A stretch of DNA of 64,000 bases. Origin: Wolfiporia cocos. Its lineage: Eukaryota > Basidiomycota > Agaricomycetes > Polyporales > Phaeolaceae. Under the pieces are notes generated by a model that saw only the letters and a program-made list of their open reading frames with translations, did no database searches and had not been told where the DNA came from. A program made the translations under genes and the position numbers. The stretch's first letter is position 1; each line of letters begins with the position of its first letter. The stretch lies in contig JACCLO010000001.1 of the NCBI GenBank assembly GCA_029448655.1, positions 2,480,001 to 2,544,000 on the forward strand, written 5' to 3'. Shown here piece by piece: positions 29,426-40,658 of the stretch.

Positions 29426-30110
29426 ACCGGCGGGTTGGTTGTATAGGGGTTTCTCAAGGGGGCCAATAGGGTGGCCGTACAGGGGTGGCTCGAGTAGGAA
29501 TTCGACGGTGTTGACAGATTCAACAGAATGATGACTGGGGGTGGGTGATGGGGTACGAGGAGGTGAAGGTTGTGGGGATGGTGTTCGAGGTGGTGTCTCG
29601 GGACGATTCGGAACCCAGTGTAGACGCGGTTCGAGCTTCTTCGGGGTGGGCCGGATAGAGCAGTTGGAAACGTGTTTGTGGTGAGGTGTGGATGGAGTGG
29701 TGCATGGCTTAGGGGTGGAGGGTGTGGGGGGGGGTGGGTAAAGGGTTGTGGAACGTAGGCGCTAGGAGTGAGGTGAGGTGTAGCACAAGGTTGTTGACGT
29801 CCTGCTGCAAAGTGAGCAGGAAAGGGAGTTCGGTGTGGGCCAATTCATTGGCACCATGGGTGATAGCAGTGAGGAAGTAGGATACGTGTGTCTTCCAGAG
29901 AGGAAGAGCATATGTTGATGGGGTGGTTTCATGCGCCCGGTGAATGCTTTGGGCGGCATTGAAAAGTAGGTCAAAGGCAAAGGTAGTGGGGGTGATGTCG
30001 TTAGGGACCCTCTGTGTGCCTGGGACGGTGCATTGGGTGTTCATGGTGAGGTGGACAATGTGTAGGGGGTGTTGTATAGGTGGACGGTACGTGAGCGCTT
30101 AAGGCGATGG

Positions 30111-31100
30111 TGTCTGTAGCCGGACCGGTATACTCATGTATAACCCCCTTATAGTAGCAGGTCCGCACAATAGCAAGTGTCCAAGGGATGGGTTCTTGCG
30201 AGGACCACACAATAGCGGTCTCCTGGGCAGTCAGCAGGGCAGGGGCACCGCTCGAGCACATCAGGCAGGTATTATGATAAACTGTACTCATTCTGTGAAG
30301 TGCACCAATAAAATTTGAATTTATACGGTATACACATGCAACGATCATATCAGTAGATCCAGCTGCTAATCGAAAGGACTACTAGAGATCTAGCATAGTA
30401 CAGCAGTCAGAGACCTTGGTATGGCAGCCCACTTTGAAGTGGTCGTACAAGACCCTGCAGAAAGTGCGTAGCGCTTACCTACCTCAAAAATGTTGGAAGT
30501 TGACGTGCTCAGCGTGCGATGGTGCAATCAGAGTCACGCATCGATCAGAGCCAATAGCGTGCCAAGGCAGGTGCAGCGCGAGTCAGGGGGCTGATAATCG
30601 GGGCGGTACAGGCAGATGAGTCACCGTTAGCATAAAATGGGGCGGATTGTACGTACCTCGCTGTGCGTTTGTAACCCATCCAGACAAAGTCCCTGGAGTC
30701 CGAAAGGGAGTGCGTAGCCTCATGAGCAGGCGCCTTCCCGTGAAATTCGACAAAAAATACGGCATGGGCTCACGATAGAGGCCCCGGTCTGGCGCAATTG
30801 CAACATGGCGTTGGCATATACCTGGCGAGATGAGTCTAATATGTTCAGGTAAAGCAGATGGAGGCTCGGGTGGAAGAGCATTGGGCTACGGTGTGTGCCA
30901 GTTAGGGATGTCAATCTCTGCTGCACTTCCAGAAATGAAGGGAAATCTTGCACGTATGTATGTGTGCATCAGTGGATTGCACATGAGGTCAGCGGGATGC
31001 GCATATATGCATGTCTAGACATACATGATAAGATTTGTTGGCTGAGGTATAAAAAGAGGCACATCTCCCAGGATTCCGTGAACTTGATATAGGCACCCCT
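30111..31100. other. Unassigned region with minus-strand coding-like fragment
   Basis: The minus-strand readings at 30720-30953 (HLLYLNILDSSRQVYANAML) and 30583-30765 (LLMRLRTPFRTPGTLSGW) look protein-like and are separated by a possible frame change. I cannot name the family. The remainder holds nothing that I can support. Confidence 0.35.
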
Positions 31101-31225
31101 TATAGACGTAGAGTTTCAGTCAATTATCTTAATCTGCCAACTGCCCTTTGCTTAAGAAATCGCAGTTGCGAGCTAGGTTTGCACGCAGATTAATCTGCTA
31201 ACTGCGGTAGATTAATCTACTGTGA

Positions 31226-31322
31226 CAATAAAATGGTACATCCCGGATTCGAACCAAGGACCTTAGCACAGATCAGAATAAGAGCATCGCAGCATAATCA
31301 GCCAACTGAGCCATAGTGGCAA
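31226..31322 (-). other. tRNA-like head, left arm of foldback element 2
   Basis: The minus strand has A-box TGGCTCAGTTGG and B-box GGTTCGAATCC; an ATATATATA box lies upstream (plus-strand about 31347-31355). The D arm and acceptor do not form well, so it is not called a tRNA gene. Confidence 0.65.
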
Positions 31323-31604
31323 TACTTACCCTTGACCAATCAAAATATATATAACGCAAATTTTACACACAATTTCGCAAATCATCAAGGCAACTAACTG
31401 CTCCAACAAGCATACAGAAATCAATGATAGTGGTAGCTTGATTTACCATGCTTGACCTGGAGCAACTCACCATGGGAAAGCTGAATACACTGGAATCACA
31501 GGTCTTTAGAGGCAGATTCATTTGTATTTGTGTTATGGAAGATGTTAAACTGCGAAAATGAAGTTTATAAAATACTCTATATATTGCTTAAAATGGGGCA
31601 CACA

Positions 31605-31698
31605 CTAGTTGCACTGTAGCTCAGTTGGCTAATTATGCTGCGATGCTGTTATTCCCGTCTGCGCTAAGGTCCTTGGTTCGAATCCGGGATGTACCATT
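31605..31698 (+). other. tRNA-like head, right arm of foldback element 2
   Basis: The plus strand has A-box TAGCTCAGTTGG at about 31616-31627 and B-box GGTTCGAATCC at about 31674-31684. The upstream box CTATATATTG lies near 31574-31583. After the B-box comes a T-run (CCATTTTATTG) that could stop Pol III. Confidence 0.65.
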
Positions 31699-31829
31699 TT
31701 ATTGTCACAGTAGATTAATCTGCTGCAGTTAGCAGATTAATCTGCGTGCAAACCTAGCTCGCAACTGCGATTTCTTAAGCGAAGGGCAGTTGGCAGATTA
31801 AGATAATTGACTGAAGTCCCTCTATAGAC

Positions 31830-32400
31830 ATTGATGCACTAGCCTATGTCCCATACATGCATCAAACAAACAGGGTCACAAGCAGCACCATGCAGTACTA
31901 AGAAGGGAAAGAGATGAAGCAGAGGTGGTGGACAGGTCAGGTACATGTGGGTGGGCTGGGGAGACTTCGCCTAGGGTGTTGAAAGAACACATGGGTTTTG
32001 AGGGAGAGAGAAGGCTGAATGAGTGGATGGCCTTGAGAGCAGAATTTATGGTACTTGACAAGTTTTGAGAGCTGACTAAAAGTATGACAGGTGACAAAGT
32101 ATGATGAAAGGTGTTGCCTGATCAGGTAATGAACTTGCTAAATTGGACTGGAGGCCGCATCACGACTACACTGCACGTGTCAAGACACTGCCACTGTGTA
32201 CAGGGACATGACGTCAATGGTGATGCAGGACTGTCATAAGATGACTACAGATTTGTGCTCTTAGTATAATCCACTTCAATGCCCTTCATAAGTATTTGTT
32301 GTAACTGATCTGTTGTGCATGAATCCACGATAGAGCTTCTGTTTGACATGCTCTCTGAGAGACTGTGGATATGACTTGTAACTGCCATTGGTACTGCTGT
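31830..32400. other. No recognisable feature
   Basis: Only short shadow frames are present, with no repeat structure or gene that I can support. Confidence 0.4.
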
Positions 32401-32407
32401 GCTAGTT

Positions 32408-32600
32408 AGTCCTGCAAATGATATGTCCATCCTCTTTGGTCCTGCAATTTACATGTCTGTCCTCTTTGGTCCTGCAAATAATATTTTGGTCCTCTTTGAT
32501 CCTGCAAATAACATGTCGGTCCTCGTTGATCCTGAAACTAGTATTTCAGTCCCCATTGATCTTACAAATTATATTTTGGTCCTCGTTGATCCTGCCATTA
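32408..32600. repeat. 30-bp minisatellite
   Basis: About six degenerate copies of a 30-bp unit with core GGTCCTGCAAATAATAT and TTGGTCCTC. The open frames here (32399-32659) are repeat artefacts. Confidence 0.85.
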
Positions 32601-32915
32601 CCCCGTGCATAGTATCTGCTCGTATCTATGTATATCTACCGAGCTGGTATTTACAATAGTTAGCGGACTAGATATGAGGGTTCGCGTTTTGCTGATGGGA
32701 GTGTACGTTCTGCTCGGATGCATTGTTGAGCGCATCATTGTATTTTCCCTTATAACCGCAACGCCAAAGAGGCGGTCTCTCACAAATGCACGATCTACAC
32801 CCCACCATGCATGGTGGGACATGACAGTCCGTGTTTTTGCACTTGGTCGTCTCTCTCAGGCTGTCAGAATCGCTCGTAATGGTGTTACACTGCAGCATGC
32901 ACACTTGCGTGTGCA

Positions 32916-33518
32916 TAGTGATATGCAAAGCTCGGCTCGGCTCAAAGCACAGGGCTTGGGCCCGGCTTTGAAGGGCTCGGGCTCAGTGAAATGTCAGGCC
33001 GGGCCCTCCCTGACAGCTCAGGCCGGCTCAGGCCCGGCTCAGGCTCAGGCAAGAGCTTATGGGCAATCAGGAAGGACCTCAAAATTATTAGTTTGTACAG
33101 CTTCGAATGGCAGCACAGTGCACTCAGAATGCATATATGTCCACTGTCTATTGTTGTCCTGATCTACAAGTGATTTTACAGCTGCTCATGACACTGATGG
33201 AAAATCCAGGTCCCAATTGCAACCACAATTGCAATAGTTACAAAGTTCCACACAGGTCACAGGTCATTGTATGGTTGCTGAGAATATTTAAGATGAAAGT
33301 ATGCAAAATCTTGTATCCAAGGGCATATTCTTGCTCATTACAACAAAGCTACAGTTGCATGTCTAAAGCTGCTGGCTCAGGGCTCGGCTACGGCCGGCAC
33401 ACAATCCAAGCTGGGCCCTGAGCTGTCCTAAGCCGCCCCCAAGGCTTGGCTTGGCCTGGTTTAAGTCAGGCCGGCCAGGCCCAGCTCATGGCTTTGAGCC
33501 AGGCTTTGTGCATCACCA
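32916..33518. mobile_element. Non-autonomous hAT-like element (TAGTGATRTGC family), 603 bp
   Basis: TIRs TAGTGATATGCAAAGC / GCTTTGTGCATCACCA; flanking 8-bp CGTGTGCA (32908-32915) and CTTGTGCA (33519-33526), one mismatch. Subterminal regions are packed with GGCTCGGC/GGCCGGGC-type motifs. The interior (33055-33340) matches 45346-45640 of the larger element at 43500-45824. No transposase coding. Confidence 0.82.
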
Positions 33519-33526
33519 CTTGTGCA

Positions 33527-33707
33527 GCATTGGAAACGACCACGCTAAGGTGTCGGGTACGCACTGCAGCCAGAACATCCCCAATGCATGAACAGCATTC
33601 GTAGTGTCTGAATGCCAGTTGACTTAGGTCGCATGAGTAACATCTCAACAGTGTATATAATCATGATCCCTGTGTTTTCCAGCATGATTTTCACTCTGTC
33701 AAAGCAC
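33527..33707. repeat. Third partial copy of the 5-kb duplicated region (left part)
   Basis: Matches 7870-8030 in order, for example GCCAGTTGACT and TTTTCACTCTGTC followed by AAGCAC. It continues after the hAT insertion at 35243. Confidence 0.65.
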
Positions 33708-35242
33708 TAGTGATGTGCCAGGCCAGGCCAGACCCAAAGGCCCTGGCTTTGGCCTGGCTTTTGATGGCCCACAGCTTTCCAAAACCTCAGGCTGGGCCCT
33801 CACTGACAGCTCATGGCTTGGCCTGGCCTGGGCCTGGGCTGAGCCGGGGCCTACCACTACTAGGATAGTCATCACTATAGCTTTAAAAGTTTGAACTACA
33901 CCATTGTCAACTGTTCCTTGATGAAGAGGAACATTGAGGCCTACAATTTATAGTAGGATTAAGTGTCAAAATAACCTTCCACTGGTGCAGCATTCAGTAG
34001 TGCACCTGCCATATGGGGTATCATATAGGTGCCCAACGGTGCACAGCTAGTGTTGCGAGGTCCGGTCCGGTCCGGTCTTTTGCATGTTTTGGGCAGGACC
34101 GAGGACCAGGACCAGGACCGGACCGGTGCGGGCAATGAGAGACCGGACTGAGACCGGTCCCAAGCAGGACTGCGGTCCTATACCGGTCCCAGGACCGGTC
34201 TGAACCGGTCCAGGACCGATTGAATGGTCATTCACTTGACCAGATTTTATTTGTAAGAAAATGCGACGAAAGGGCACTTCTTGCTCAACATGTATCAAAA
34301 CATACTTAGTACAGCTCGCAAATTGACTATGATGCACCGATTGTTGAGTTTTGCCAGTAACCTTGAAGCTGGTATATATTTATATATGCCACTGTAGTGA
34401 CTGCACACATCTCAGGTTAAATTGTTTCATTCTTGTATGACACAATGAGTAGTAATAGTGACCACTAAATGGTTGGAAGCCAGTGACTGTATGAGATTGA
34501 ACTGCATATATATCTATTTCAACGTGCAAGTGTCAAAGCTACTGGGTGGGATAATATACAACTGTGTGCAAGTCAACAACATTAGTGATAACATGAGGGC
34601 AGACTGCATGTGTTAAGCACTGCCCAAGACAATAGCAGTGCTTCGTTGTATCATTAGAAGCTTTACTGGTTAAAACTATTATTGTCAGGTTTTGTGATGC
34701 TTAGCTAGTGGTACATACATGATACAGATTGTCTTGGATCACTCACTGGAGTCTTAGGTACTTGATTTTATGTTTGAATTAGTGCATCATGGTTTAAAAT
34801 CTTGGAGTCGAAGCACTATTCTATGCTAACTTTTGGGACCGGTCCGGGACTGGTCCAGACCGGTCCCAACCGGTCCTGTATAAATTGACAACTCGTTAGG
34901 ACCAGGACCAGGACCGTGTTAGGACCGGGACTGGACCGGACCGCTGAATCGGTCCTAATCAGTCCGGTCCTGGTCCTGTCCTTGGTCTTTAGCGGTCCTT
35001 GGGACCGGACCTCGCAACACTATGCACAGCAGGCTTCAATATTAAGGATTTAACTTATGGGCCTTTTCTGTGGGTTGAGATAAACAACACAGAGGCACTA
35101 CATTGGAGTTGAGAATATCTCTTGGCCCAGCTCGGCCTGACACACAAGCTGGGTTCTGGGCCATCTCAAGCCATTGTGTAAAGCCTGGCTTGGCCCAGTC
35201 TGGCCCAGCTCACAGCCCAAAGCCAGGCCTAGCACATCAATA
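33708..35242. mobile_element. Non-autonomous hAT-like element (TAGTGATGTGC family) hosting a second hAT
   Basis: TIRs TAGTGATGTGCCAGGCC / GGCCTAGCACATCAATA; 8-bp duplication CAAAGCAC / CGAAGCAC (33700-33707 and 35243-35250). The target is the CTGTCGAAGCAC site also found uninterrupted at 8025, because the flanks are a third copy of the 5-kb duplication. Subterminal GGCCTGGC-type repeats. The element at 34048-35022 sits inside it. Confidence 0.82.
34048..35022. mobile_element. Nested non-autonomous hAT-like element (TAGTGTTGC family), 975 bp
   Basis: TIRs TAGTGTTGCGAGGTCCGGTC / the complement ending CGCAACACTA; perfect 8-bp duplication TGCACAGC (34040-34047 and 35023-35030). About 150 bp at each end consists of repeated ACCGGTCC/GGACCGG motifs in both orientations. 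The interior is AT-rich without an ORF. Confidence 0.88.
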
Positions 35243-35770
35243 CGAAGCACACTGCCTGTGGATTAATTGCTGGGAGCAATGTACATCACTCCCACGTGAT
35301 TGAGCATGATTGCAGAGCAGAAGCGACTCTGAATCTGACTGGGACCTGTTAGAAGTGCACATGCATCGGGTACGGTGCACCGGTGTGGTCTCATTGCCAT
35401 GGCATGGGAGCAGTAGTGCCCCTGCAGCTGGTAGAATAGGGGGGTGGCTATGCCAGATCTGGGTATGGCTGGACCGGTGGTGGTGCAGCGGCCAGGGTTA
35501 GTATAAATTTGAGGACACTATGTACATACTGGTACGTGTTTGTAAACAGGACACACCACACCATAGCGGGGTCCCTGGTGGGCAGTATGGTGCGGCCATT
35601 GTCTGGCACAACCCGAATTTCTACAGGACCTTCCAGCCATTGTCCGTGTCAACTCACAACTTATAAAGTTCACCCTGATCTGGCATCCATCCAAGGTGCC
35701 ACACTACCTGATGCAGTGGCCCCTTCTAATAGACCACCTTCACTGGTGACCAGTGAGTCCCAGTGAAAGT
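35243..35770. repeat. Third partial copy of the 5-kb duplicated region (right part)
   Basis: CACTCCCACGTGATTGAG at 35289 corresponds to CACTCCCGCGTGATTGAT at 8080. Similarity then fades. The open frame at 35509-35766 is not recognised. Confidence 0.5.
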
Positions 35771-36107
35771 ACCTAATACCAGAACCTACCAATATATAAT
35801 GGGTATGATAGGGGTTTAAATTGGATAGTTGAATAGCATTTGCTATGGTTTTAGGCAACTGGTCAGATAGTAGTAGCTACTGTAAGATGCCAAAGCTATC
35901 ATGGTAGTATTAGGCAGGTAGGATGGATACCTAAAAAATATAAATTATATCCCCACCTACCAGAAGCTAGAGAAAATACTTGGGGCCCTGGATAGATAAA
36001 TACTCCCTGTCAAAAGCTTCCAGAATATACTCATCGCCAGTGGCCTTTGCTCCCAAATCAATCAGAATGTACAAATACATATCATTGTCCATCTTCTATG
36101 CTGCCAC
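35771..36107. other. No recognisable feature
   Basis: AT-rich sequence with no supported gene or repeat. Confidence 0.4.
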
Positions 36108-36605
36108 TGTCACAGAAACTTAGGGGACATGCCATATTTTTAGGATTCCTAACCAAGGGGATTCGAACCGGTATACTCATCACCCCATCATGTGACCTCC
36201 CTTGTACGTCTCACCACTCTGCCACTCACCAGGTGCCTTCCAGTAGATTAGATTAGATAAGTATTGCAGTATGCCCTGGCCTGGCTTACACATACATCAT
36301 TACATACATGCTTACATACACTGCACTAGGACCTTGTTGTTTAGGGTATCACTTGGTACATAGTGCGCTGCATGTATATAATGTCAAGGGTTAAGTACTT
36401 ACTCCTTAACCAGTTCAATCTAGACCTTGGGGTGCTCTGCTCTAGGGACTACACCATTACTTCATGCTGATCATCTGCATCGCCCACCACCCTCTTGCTT
36501 GTCAACTTGCTTGTCTGAGGAGTTCTCCCCCACCTTTGTCTATGGCTCAGGACTTAGGGACAAGGACTTGCAGCTGGACTAGTGACGTAGTAAGTTCCTG
36601 CATCA
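36108..36605 (+). mobile_element. Solo LTR, family C (498 bp), with internal antisense tRNA-like sequence
   Basis: TGTCACAGAAACTTAGG...CCTGCATCA, flanked by GCCAC (36103-36107 and 36606-36610). Close relative at 46701-47183. Near the 5' end, the minus strand carries an A-box-like GTGGCAGAGTGG and a B-box GGTTCGAATCCCC (about 36168-36235). A TATATAA box lies near 36375. Confidence 0.88.
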
Positions 36606-38070
36606 GCCACAAACTACAGAAAGCTGCTAGAACATATCTTTGACCTTTCGATAAAGGTTTTGCATCATACCAGCAAATACTGATATCCTCCTCCATATCA
36701 CAAGACCCACCTCAGGTGAGGGAACCCTAAACATATCCCCTGCTGGTAGTTTGGCAGGGGATAGAACTCAAGGACATGCTCATTGTTGAGCAGAGGTCAC
36801 CTTCCAGGTACTATCCAAGAAGCAGAGGGGGTACTGCACACAGAGGGGATGTTGAGGGGATGCTATTCCCTAGAATGACAATATTAGGTCTGAGGTTCAG
36901 AGACCCCAAGACCTGGTATTTATGTACATGGGCTAGGTGTAACTATGAGATATATACCTGACCTAACGTAAAGGTCTGTGCACCCTAATGGCTGCACATG
37001 ACCAGGTCATAGCCTGGCTGTAGGGCCTAGGCTGTAGTATAGTAACCAAGGCCCCAGTAATGGGACCTTGTGAACTCATATGTCCCCAGACACCTTGTCA
37101 GGTGCTGGGTGCTAGTCATAAAGGTCAGGCTCCACCTACGTGGTCACCTGCCTATGTGTTGTGGTCACGTGCTACCTATCTGCACGTGTACCTAAGGCCC
37201 CATGCCGCCAGTAATGGGGGTGAGGGCTGGCACTAAGCCTTAAGGGGGCACCCTTGGGCCTGTATTGTAGGGGACAGCCATGTAATTGGCATAAACTAGA
37301 GGGATTAGGGGAGAACGTACTTTCTTGTGACACTCCAGTGTGTCACAGGCCAATTTCATTGCCTCAGACAAAACCCAAATCAACAGTTCACTCATGCTAA
37401 GCCAGACACCAGAAGTCCTGAAAACACCAGAGCAATCCCTAGCACTCACCAGGAACACCAGCAGCTATGCCAGAATATTAGCACAACACTAGTTAGGTTC
37501 CAGTCACACAACTTGACTATGTTGAACCAATCACTAGCCACCAATCATGACAACACACCCACCATAGCCCACCAACCAGTCTGCCCACCTCGGCCATACT
37601 ACTAGTGTTAGCCAGACTCAGTCACGTGACCTGTCCACCTGTGCCACTGGTGATGTCTGTATTTCCAATCGATCACCAAGTCCACCAATCCCAGATGCCA
37701 CACCCATGCCACACCCAGTCCTCACCTTGTGGCTATGGCCAGCCACCATAGCTCCTAGGGCTCAATTGTCATAAGCACAAGCCACCACACAATCATTATT
37801 GTCTAGTCACCATGAGCATGGCCATTACCAGCCACCTCTCAACTAAGTCACCTGGTCATCACAAAACACCAATCATACATCTGATCACCATACAATCATA
37901 GAACAGACCCACTATGTTACCATGGACACCACTGTTACCCAACACTAGCATAACCCATTATGCTGCCATGAAACATAGCCATTACTGGCCACATAGCATA
38001 ACATGTACAAACATCTGTAGAGCATACATATATGCACCCATATAGTGTGCATATTTGCACTGTCTGATAG
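36606..38070. other. Unassigned repeat-like sequence
   Basis: CA- and CCA-rich stretches dominate 37340-38000. GCCACATAGCATAACATGT near 37988 recurs at 47475. TGTCACAGGCCAATTTCATT at about 37340 resembles the start of the LTR fragment at 47250. No gene is supported. Confidence 0.4.
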
Positions 38071-38072
38071 TG

Positions 38073-38991
38073 CCAACTTGAAAACTATTACAAGTTCATT
38101 CGAGCTTGTCCTTGCCTGCATGTGCAAATTGCTCACTTTGAGAGGTACCCTGACACCATCCTGCAGCTGGCAAAATTCATGCATACATATATTTGAGATT
38201 TCATTTTCTGACTATATGTTTTGGTTAGCTCTCATTGAAGGTGTGCAATGAATGCAACCATGATGTTGCAAAGCCCAAACAACTAGCTCTCTTGCATCTT
38301 CCTGACCTTGATTGCCCCAACATCCCCAAAACTGATCATAATGTTGACAAGAAACATCATGGATTCTGTCACCCCACCACAGGCCAGCCTCTTGTGCCAT
38401 GCAAGTGGTAAGATGACGTTGATGAAGACCCTGCTGAGTAAGTCACACTTGTTACTTGATTTACATTCTAATGGTATTGCACAGATTTTGTTGAGCAACA
38501 CTTGAAGGTGAGGTTGAAATTACTGCAGACCACTTCCCCTCACTCTGCTATCCTGAGAATGAATTTGTAAGGGCCCGTCCCAACATCAATCTACTCCTGT
38601 CACCTATTTTGGCTGCAGTATGTACATGGGTTCTTGGAGATACTCTGCTAACATCTTCAGTAGAATTACTGCTGTTTACTCAGAGGACCAAAGGCTGGTT
38701 TTGGTGAGTATACACCTGGGGCCAGGCCTGGGCACCCTTCAATATCCAAGTATTACAAGATAGGGGATGTGATGAAGGAAACAATCACATATACTGCCTG
38801 CCTCATATGTTCCAATCTTGATTCTCATGCAATGCTAATTATGCTTTTAGGCATACTTTGCATATAGCACACAGGAAGTGTGGAATGAAGCCAAAGACAA
38901 CTTTGTTGTTCAAGAGTTTTATGAAAACATTGTCGAGTTGTTCACCAACAAAAAGTGGGGGGAAAAGATGATTGCTTGGTGGAACAAGTAA
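38073..38991 (+). pseudogene. Possible DUF6698-like gene remnant
   Basis: Plus-strand segments in order: ENYYKFIRACPCLHVQIAHF (38080-38140); a block with HHGFCHPTTGQPLVPCKW (about 38350-38410); ITADHFPSLCYPENEF then VRARPNINLLLSPIL (about 38520-38610); and EVWNEAKDNFVVQEFYENIV then EKMIAWWNK (38880-38988), followed by a GTAAGT donor. From memory this resembles fungal DUF6698 proteins in the HxGFxHxxTG, ITxDxWPxxLY and closing MxWWN segments. Stops and frame changes lie between the blocks, and function is unknown. Alternative: an unrelated gene with introns. Confidence 0.4.
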
Positions 38992-39097
38992 GTGGACCAG
39001 ATCCTTATGATACTTGTCTCACAACAAGCTTACAGAAATATAGGGGAGACAAGTCAAGGTTGTTGCATCCAATGGGAAGAAGATCCAAAAAGACTTG

Positions 39098-39473
39098 TGT
39101 CACAGATTTTATCCTTGCTCTGGATCGAACCCAGAACTCCCTGACTATATCACATGACCATCCTATCGCCATAGCATAGCGGGTACACGTGTACTTACAT
39201 AAGGGTGTTAGTCTTTAGCTTAGTCATACTGCAGTTGCTAGTAGTTACGCTAGGGCCCCTTCAGGGCAGGTATATTCCTAGTGGTGTAGCACATGTATAT
39301 TAGGCTACGTCTGAGGTCTTACAACCTCAGACTTGACAATCTCGATGTTGGGTATTTTCCCCTTAGCTTCCTCTCATGTGTGCTAGTCTGGGAGCCTCAG
39401 TGCATAGGGCCTCGTTCAACCCTCCCCAGTGGTCCAGCATGGACATTAGTTTGTATGTGATAGTTTTGTGTCA
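39098..39473 (+). mobile_element. Solo LTR, family D (376 bp), with internal antisense tRNA-like sequence
   Basis: TGTCACAGATTTTATCC...TTTTGTGTCA, flanked by ACTTG (39093-39097 and 39474-39478). The minus strand near 39122-39185 shows ATGGCGATAGGATGG and GGGTTCGATCC, again tRNA-like. It interrupts the sequence downstream of the DUF6698-like remnant. Confidence 0.85.
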
Positions 39474-39807
39474 ACTTGAGGGGCCATCCACATTGCATCT
39501 CATCTTCACTGGCTTTGCTGCTGACAAAGCAGTGGGTGGAGTCGCTGGGAGCACCAGCTTAGAGCAAGGCACCCTTGCTTCTGATGATACATTGTCCTTT
39601 CTGGACTCTCCATCCTCACCAAGCCACTCATCCTTGGTGGAGCCCTCAACTTCAGTGGAGCCCTCTACTTTGGCAGAGCCCTCGTCCTCAGAGGACCCCT
39701 TGTCCTCAGCAGAGCTCTCATCCTTAGCAGACCCCTCATCCTTGGCAGACTCCTTATCCTTGGTAGACCCCCCATCCTTGCCTTCCAGAAGCTCTTCTGA
39801 TGCCTAA
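39474..39807 (+). other. Open frame with 18-bp degenerate repeat (Ser/Leu/Pro-rich)
   Basis: The longest frame begins inside the solo LTR at 39376 and ends at 39807. From 39628 to 39790 an 18-bp unit of type GAGCCCTCAACTTCAGTG repeats about nine times and encodes xxEPSS/ADPSS. It could be the former C-terminus of the DUF6698-like gene, but this is not demonstrable here. Confidence 0.4.
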
Positions 39808-40028
39808 TCTTTGCTCTATTATTCTCTGTTCTTGCTGCTTGCTAGTGCTCCTTGCTCACCTAATCTTATTGCTCTGTTTCTGACATGCTCCTTTCAATTG
39901 TTGCTGTCTTTGCTGCTTTCAATGATCATTTATCTCATGCACTCAATGATTCCAATCTCCCTCTCTCATGATGCTGTGATACACTATATTCTGCACCATG
40001 ATTTCTGCAATTCCTGACTGCTCAGTAG

Positions 40029-40658
40029 TGTTACGGGTCGAATACCCGTTCGTATATTCGAGTCGTGAATATAGATCGTTCTTCTGCACGTAGGCTTGTT
40101 GCCGTATGCAAGGCAAATACTCGTTAGATGCCTTCAAGTCCTAGATGGAGTTCCCAAGTCCGAGAAGTCAATGTGCACTTTGAGGACTTAGTCGTTTGGT
40201 GGCTCGAGCGAGAAATACTGAGCGTAGTTTCCTACATTTGAGAACGAGTGTAAGACTTCTTGTTTGTACAACAAGGTCGAGCTGAAGAGCCTCGACAGTA
40301 AGTACATGAGTTTATATACTACGCTAGGTTTTAGGGGTCAGGCCAGTCCCAGATGTCACCGATACTATCTACGCTATAGTACCAAACATTTGATAAGTAT
40401 GGAGTGATATATCCGAGATGATAGATAGGAATGGTGATGGCGGTTGAACGCCATCTATCAGCTAGCAAATGATATACGTGAAATGGGGGCAGAGTTGGAT
40501 CTGCCAAAGGTGAAACGTGCCCTCTACACTAGTACAACTGGGGATGCGCCCAGTAGAGTCACAAGTAGCCAGGGGGTTGTTTGCGCAACAAGTCCCTGTA
40601 TTGTATTCGCCCAGTGGTGAGTTCTGCCAGCGTCCGAAAAATCAAAATAACCGTAACA
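40029..40658 (-). mobile_element. Solo LTR of Gypsy-2 family, internally deleted
   Basis: Complement of the Gypsy-2 LTR from TGTTACGGGTCGAATACCC to the CCGTAACA end, with about 80 bp missing after 40150. No matching 5-bp duplication (AGTAG versus TCCAG), so the flanks are altered. Confidence 0.85.

Larger units (their letters stand above)
27651..30044 (-). pseudogene. Second copy of the 376-aa ORF, split by two solo LTRs
   Basis: The N-terminal part (29709-30044; starts MNTQCTVPGTQRVPND), the repeat region (28549-28715 and 29430-29520) and the C-terminal domain (27651-27950; MFWYRLHRANVH) are all on the minus strand in the right order and correspond to the intact protein at 14752-15882. The reading frame is interrupted by the solo LTRs at 28716-29425 and 27955-28496. 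A frame change also lies around 29520-29705. Similarity extends upstream of the start only to about 30110 (CACCATCGCCTTA). Non-functional. Confidence 0.88.
31108..31822. mobile_element. Foldback element 2 with outward-facing tRNA-like heads (715 bp)
   Basis: The two arms (31108-31328 and 31605-31822) are near-perfect inverted copies of about 220 bp. The left end is GTAGAGTTTCAGTC; the right end, complemented, is GAGGGACTTCAGTC. The 7-bp duplication TATAGAC flanks it (31101-31107 and 31823-31829). Each arm contains a tRNA-like unit with its A-box toward the centre, followed by a tail with the palindrome AGATTAATCT. The central 280 bp carries TATATATA-type motifs upstream of both heads. There is no ORF. 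Confidence 0.8.

Noticed and set aside
31605..31698. Functional tRNA gene
   Set aside because: A- and B-boxes are good, but acceptor and D stems do not pair and both copies lie in inverted repeat arms; treated as a tRNA-derived promoter.
32399..32659. 86-codon frame over the 30-bp repeat
   Set aside because: The period is a multiple of three, which keeps the frame open; the peptide is a simple repeat without family features.
40029..40658. Intact solo LTR with target duplication
   Set aside because: The flanks do not match and about 80 bp are missing, so it is recorded only as a deleted LTR.
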